The notes under the pieces were generated by a model. It did not search any database. It had not been told where the DNA came from and saw nothing but the letters and a program-made list of their open reading frames with translations. Source: Agelaius tricolor (lineage: Eukaryota; Chordata; Aves; Passeriformes; Icteridae). From it: a DNA stretch of 64,000 nucleotides. The translations under genes and the position numbers were made by a program. Within the stretch, counting starts at the first letter, position 1, and each line of letters begins with the position of its first letter. Positions 59,801-64,000 of the stretch are shown here, one piece after another. Location of the stretch: the NCBI GenBank assembly GCA_023055355.1, contig JALJCS010000001.1, forward strand, positions 82,004,881-82,068,880, given 5' to 3'.

Positions 59801-62800
59801 GTACCTTCCCCATTGTCTCCTATGCTTTTCAACTCATCCTTTTCTTTCACCCTTTTACCCCTTCTTTTTTACCTCTTTCTTTATTTTCTTTTTCTGATTC
59901 TGTCTTGTGTCTTATTTAAGCTTTGGGCTGTACATATCAAAGCAGGCCCACAAAAAATCCTGACTCACAGACGTAGCCTCTATGATTGTAAAGGTACCAG
60001 GCAACTGTGACTCTGGTGTGGGAATAAATGGGGAAAAAGGCTTCAGCTATGCTTTATTTCCAATGCATAATTCTCACAGAGGAGTTACAATGAAACAGTG
60101 ATGACAGATTTATAATAGTGGGTTTAAGATTTTTGGTTTGCCAGTATAACTCTGAGTCTCTGAGAACCCAGTTTGGTACTTTGGGGAATTGGGGCCTTTG
60201 TATCCCAAGACAAATGACTTCCAAATTGGAACACAGCTATGGACTCAGGCTCTATTGTGAGGGTTAATTTTGTTTCACTCAGAAATAATTATTGCTGGCT
60301 TATCTAAAGTAGCAGAAGCTTGGAACAGGAGAGTACTTCACTCCTCCTGGCACAAAGACAGTTGTGATAATGTAAGTTATATAAAAGGTGCCAAGCTAAA
60401 GGAAGGGGTGGGGGGCGGTTTGGAATAAAACCATCAACAAAACAGTGACTTTAGCCATCTTCCCACTGTTCAGATTATTGTTCCTAATTTTTTACATTTC
60501 TATTGACTTTTCATTCAAACCAGTAGCTTTCAAGAAATCTTGCATTGCAATTTTCTTACCGGGAAGAAACCAGTGACCTAAAAATGTGGCATATTTTTAA
60601 GAACAATTATTAAAATTGCATGGAATGTGTTAGTCCTTGAACAGCAGAAATGGCCTGAAGCAAAGAATCCTTCTTTAGGGAGCTCAGCCCAAAAGCTAAT
60701 ACCCAGTTCTCAGTCAGCATTGATGTAGATTCTTCCCATTTCCCCTAAGAACTCCCTGATAAAAATTGCATAAAAACACCACACACCTGAAGAACATGGC
60801 AATATTTATGGAAGTAGTAAGTGCTGAAGTGTTGGGATACACTCCTTTGTGTGTACGCTCTGCCAGCTCCTGGGCTGTGGTGGGTGCCTCTCAATCCCAC
60901 TGGCACTCAGGACTTCCTGGCTGTGGCAGGAACAACAGGCAGGTCTCTAGATGGGGCAAGGACTGAATTGGTGCAGGATTAGAAAGGTGACATTGTAAAA
61001 TAGGATTAAAGATTTAGAATGAGTAAAAATTGTTTCTGGGAAAAAAATGCCTCCAAGCCATTTATCTGGGTACCAGGAAGAGAGGGAAGAGTGGAAATAA
61101 GGTACAGATTGTCAGCTATGAGTTTAGTTCTGAGGATCTTCTTTAGGAAGGCAAATGGTTTTCATCACACAGGTAGTGAAGATCAGTTTCCTTCAGATAC
61201 TATACTGAATGGTTTGATGGATCAACTGATGGGTAGTATTATTCTCTTATTATTGTTTATTATTGTCTAGCAAGGTTTTCCTAAACTAGCCACTATCAGT
61301 CTGCCACTCTTTGTGAAACACTCACAACCAATCATTCAATCATTTGGGGGAAAAAAAAAAGCTGACCCAAGCCACCTGCATCTGTGGAGGTTTGGTCTTA
61401 TCTTTTAAGTCTAGGCAGACTGGAAGCTCTTGTGTGGGTCTTCACATTTCCATTTCACATTAAAGCACTGGCTTAGGGCAATTACCCCCATGATTTGCTT
61501 CTTCTTTGTTTTACCCTTTTGCTACCTTTCTTATACCTGCATTTGCAAATATAGAGTTTGAGAGTTTAACCAGGTGGTGGCAGTGATGAACTGATGTTAC
61601 CTATTTCTACCAATCCTGTTGATGTAACAACAATAAAAAAGAATGTAGGCAAACAGGTTAGTCCTTCAGGGCTCAATTTTTAAAGCTGTGCATAGGGATT
61701 TAGTATGGTATTAACTGGACCTGCTTGGTCAAATCCCTCCACAGTATTCTGACAGTTTATCCTGGACTGGTGAGAGTTCAGCTCTAGTCCTGAACTTTGC
61801 ATTAATTTTAGATAGGTTATAGCAAAGAAGATTGGAATATACTTTAAATATGTTATGGGTGAATAACAGCCACAGTGAAGGCTGTCCTTGTGCAGTCCTC
61901 AGTGACTTCCCTTAAGGCTTGAAAAGAGTTTTAAAAGAAAAATACTTCATCAAATGTGTAAATGAACAATTTAATGTATGTTCTGAGTAATTACATATAG
62001 AATATTTTGTCATTATTTTGATTCCCAAATTACTTTCTCCAATGAGTTGAAGAATAATAACTCAATTTAAATAATAGATACCTGCGATACCTTGTCTTGC
62101 AACTAAAGTACAAAATGTGTTGTGAAAAAGATGGAGCTCTTCTTCTTCCACATAATATATTACAGTCTCTTGAATTCAAAGTGAATTTCAAATATTGGGT
62201 TTTTTTCTAATAATCAATAGCTTTATTTCAATAAACACTTCAGTTCTGACTTTATAAGATGCTCATCATTCTTCACACATTAATGTTGCTCTCCCACCTT
62301 GACAAATCTTTCATAGTGCTGTGTACAGAGAATGAGAAACATCCATTTGCATGAGACCATGAATATTTGTTTGCAGATACAGATATGAGACATCCAGTCA
62401 GATGGAATCAGCACACAGCCTCCTGTAGGGCAGCTTGTGGGGCTGCTACGAGCTACAATTCCAGTTGTCAGTGATCTAGGGCAGCATCCCATATCCCTCT
62501 GAAGGTCTGTCACTGTGAAGAACTGACACTGACATGTTATTTTCACATAATTTGATATCAAGGATGTGAATAATATTTTTAGTCTTCATCCAGGAGGGCT
62601 AACTTGTAAAAGTGTTCTTGTTGCTACTGTCCTCAATGCAGCCTACTCACCTTCCCCACCCAATGCCTCTGCCATGCCATAGCATAAAAGACTGCTTGCA
62701 GCCACTTGGAGCTGCATTCCTGTAGGAGTGACAGTCCTATGTTGGTGACAACCAGAGAGACATTTTCTTCACAACTTAGAAAAAGGATGTGCAGGAATTT

Positions 62801-63088
62801 CCAGAAAACCACAGTCTTTAGGCAGCACTTGACAGGTAGAACTTGAAACATCAAGAAATCCCCCTCTGGGAAAAGTCAGTTATTGGCAGTCATCTTTTTG
62901 TTTTAGTCTAGTTGGAATTACTTTCACTGAAATAAAGAAAAAAAAAACCAAACAAACCCAAAGAGGAAAAAAAGAAAAGTTCCTGGGTAAACAGCAACAA
63001 ACTTTATGAAGTTCTAGATCTGGACCCTGTTGTACTGCAAAGCTTTGCATCCTTCCTCCTAATCCAGCCCAGGCACACTAACATCTGT
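56851..63088. other. unique non-coding DNA
   Basis: No exon, RNA gene or further transposon is recognised. The longest frame (57524-57892 on the minus strand, 122 codons) lacks any domain. A pyrimidine-rich run lies at about 59835-59900. Confidence 0.5.
58200..58680. other. candidate conserved non-coding element
   Basis: This repeat-free sequence has AT-core motifs (TGCTAATCAATAGATATTGAG near 58260-58280) and CAGCTGCAG near 58391. It has few homopolymers and no coding signature. The call is a judgement of texture only. Confidence 0.22.
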
Positions 63089-63222
63089 GGGGGTTTTTTT
63101 GTTATTGTTTTGGTTTGTTTGGGTTGGGTTTTTTTGTTTGTTTGTTTGGTATTTTGTTTGAAGTTTTTTGTTTTGGTTTTGTTTTTCTTTTTTTCTTTTG
63201 CTTCTTTCTTTTTTTTTTTTTT
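63089..63222. repeat. T/G-rich low-complexity repeat
   Basis: Stacked (GTTT)n and poly-T runs over about 134 bp. Lysine-rich frames on the minus strand are translations of this tract, not genes. It may be an expanded tail of an unrecognised retroposon. Confidence 0.85.
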
Positions 63223-64000
63223 CCAATTCCCAGCAGGGCAGAACACTGACAGAAACAAAGTGTAGGATGACTTAAAAGCTGAAATGCTTGTCTTCCTTTC
63301 CACCCCCTCATTTTTATAGCAGTTAACTAACTTGTACTATAACCACTATAATCAGAGGGTAGTTACACAGTTCTGCTGATACAGAATATTGCTGGACTTG
63401 GAGCCAAGAATTGATTTTTAAATCCCCAGAGACTTCAATTATTAGATACAAACTCTGCTGACACCAAGACCAGCACTTTTTCTGTGGGTGGAAATGACAG
63501 AAATGAAGGCTGATTCAGGTCTGTGGGTGTGCTCAAAGTGGAGAGGCAGGATGCTCATCCTCCAGGGCTGGAAAGGACTCTTGTTTTCTCTATGAGCTCA
63601 CCTTAAAATACATAAAAATGGTGCAAGGTGGTTCTGTAAAAGGCTTGAACCATCTACCTTTTATTGTGTCCAACCCTAATCTGTGGTTTCAGAATCTGTG
63701 CTGCAGTTCACTGAACACCTCTCTTACACAGACAAACCCTGTCATCTACACAGCAGGAGCAAAAACACTGTAGATCTGTAGTCTTAAAACAGGCAAGTTT
63801 TTCAGAGAAAGGTAGTTTCTGGAAAAGCAGACAAGCCTTTGGGCACAGGCTCTCAAAAAACACCAGTTAGACTGAAGTATTTATGACTTTTTTTCTAAAT
63901 ACTACTTGCTGCCCCCCACATGAACTGCACCTCCAAAAAATTAATTCAAGGCAGGACCACACCCTGCCCTCTTTGAGACATAAGAACGAGTCTCTCAAAG
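63223..64000. other. unique non-coding DNA
   Basis: Nothing recognisable is seen between the T/G-rich tract and the end of the window. Confidence 0.5.

Noticed and set aside
63004..63311. Lysine-rich minus-strand frames.
   Set aside because: They translate a T/G-rich low-complexity tract.

Overview
This window looks like ordinary non-coding DNA from a bird genome. I found no exon, rRNA, tRNA, CRISPR array or promoter-type CpG island that I can defend. The bird assignment rests on the repeats. Several CR1 LINE fragments are present, two of them ending in the avian CR1 terminal octamers (ATTCTATG/ATTCTGTG type). There are also LTRs of avian endogenous retroviruses, and an AT-rich, CpG-poor background with modest repeat density. 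The abundance of LTR pieces would suit a passerine, but that is only an inference. The open reading frames that exist are short, low-complexity, or decayed retroelement sequence, so the window is probably intergenic (gene desert) or a very large intron.

Layout. 1-25 kb is mostly unique AT-rich DNA. It holds a double palindrome that forms a perfect four-unit heat-shock-element array (6795-6830), a (TTTC)n microsatellite near 14.7 kb, a possible old CR1 relic near 18.5 kb, and some stretches that resemble conserved non-coding elements. 25-30 kb is repeat-rich: an avian ERV-like fragment (25.4-25.9 kb), an antisense CR1 3' end (26.4-26.9 kb), a 217-bp perfect (TCCTC)43 tract (27.4-27.6 kb), a sense CR1 3' end (28.4-28.8 kb) and an (ATT)n microsatellite. 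30-40 kb is again mostly unique.

40-48.5 kb is the retroviral part. A complete minus-strand solo LTR with a 6-bp target-site duplication carries a 53-bp minisatellite (40088-40955). An older plus-strand LTR is followed by a decayed tRNA-Lys-type primer binding site (about 44570-45204). A severely shortened 171-bp LTR keeps both ends (45487-45657). A complete 1404-bp LTR has a perfect 5-bp target-site duplication (47103-48506). 49-57 kb holds a conserved-element-like block, a cluster of overlapping inverted repeats near 50.5 kb, decayed CR1 reverse-transcriptase pieces on both strands, an older CR1 3' end, and a 54-nt hairpin near 54.95 kb. 57-64 kb is mostly unique and ends in a T/G-rich simple repeat.

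No genes work together here. The points most worth following up are the heat-shock-element array, the three structurally readable LTRs, the long pentanucleotide tract and the candidate conserved non-coding blocks. Repeat family names come from recognising consensus sequence from memory, not from a database search.
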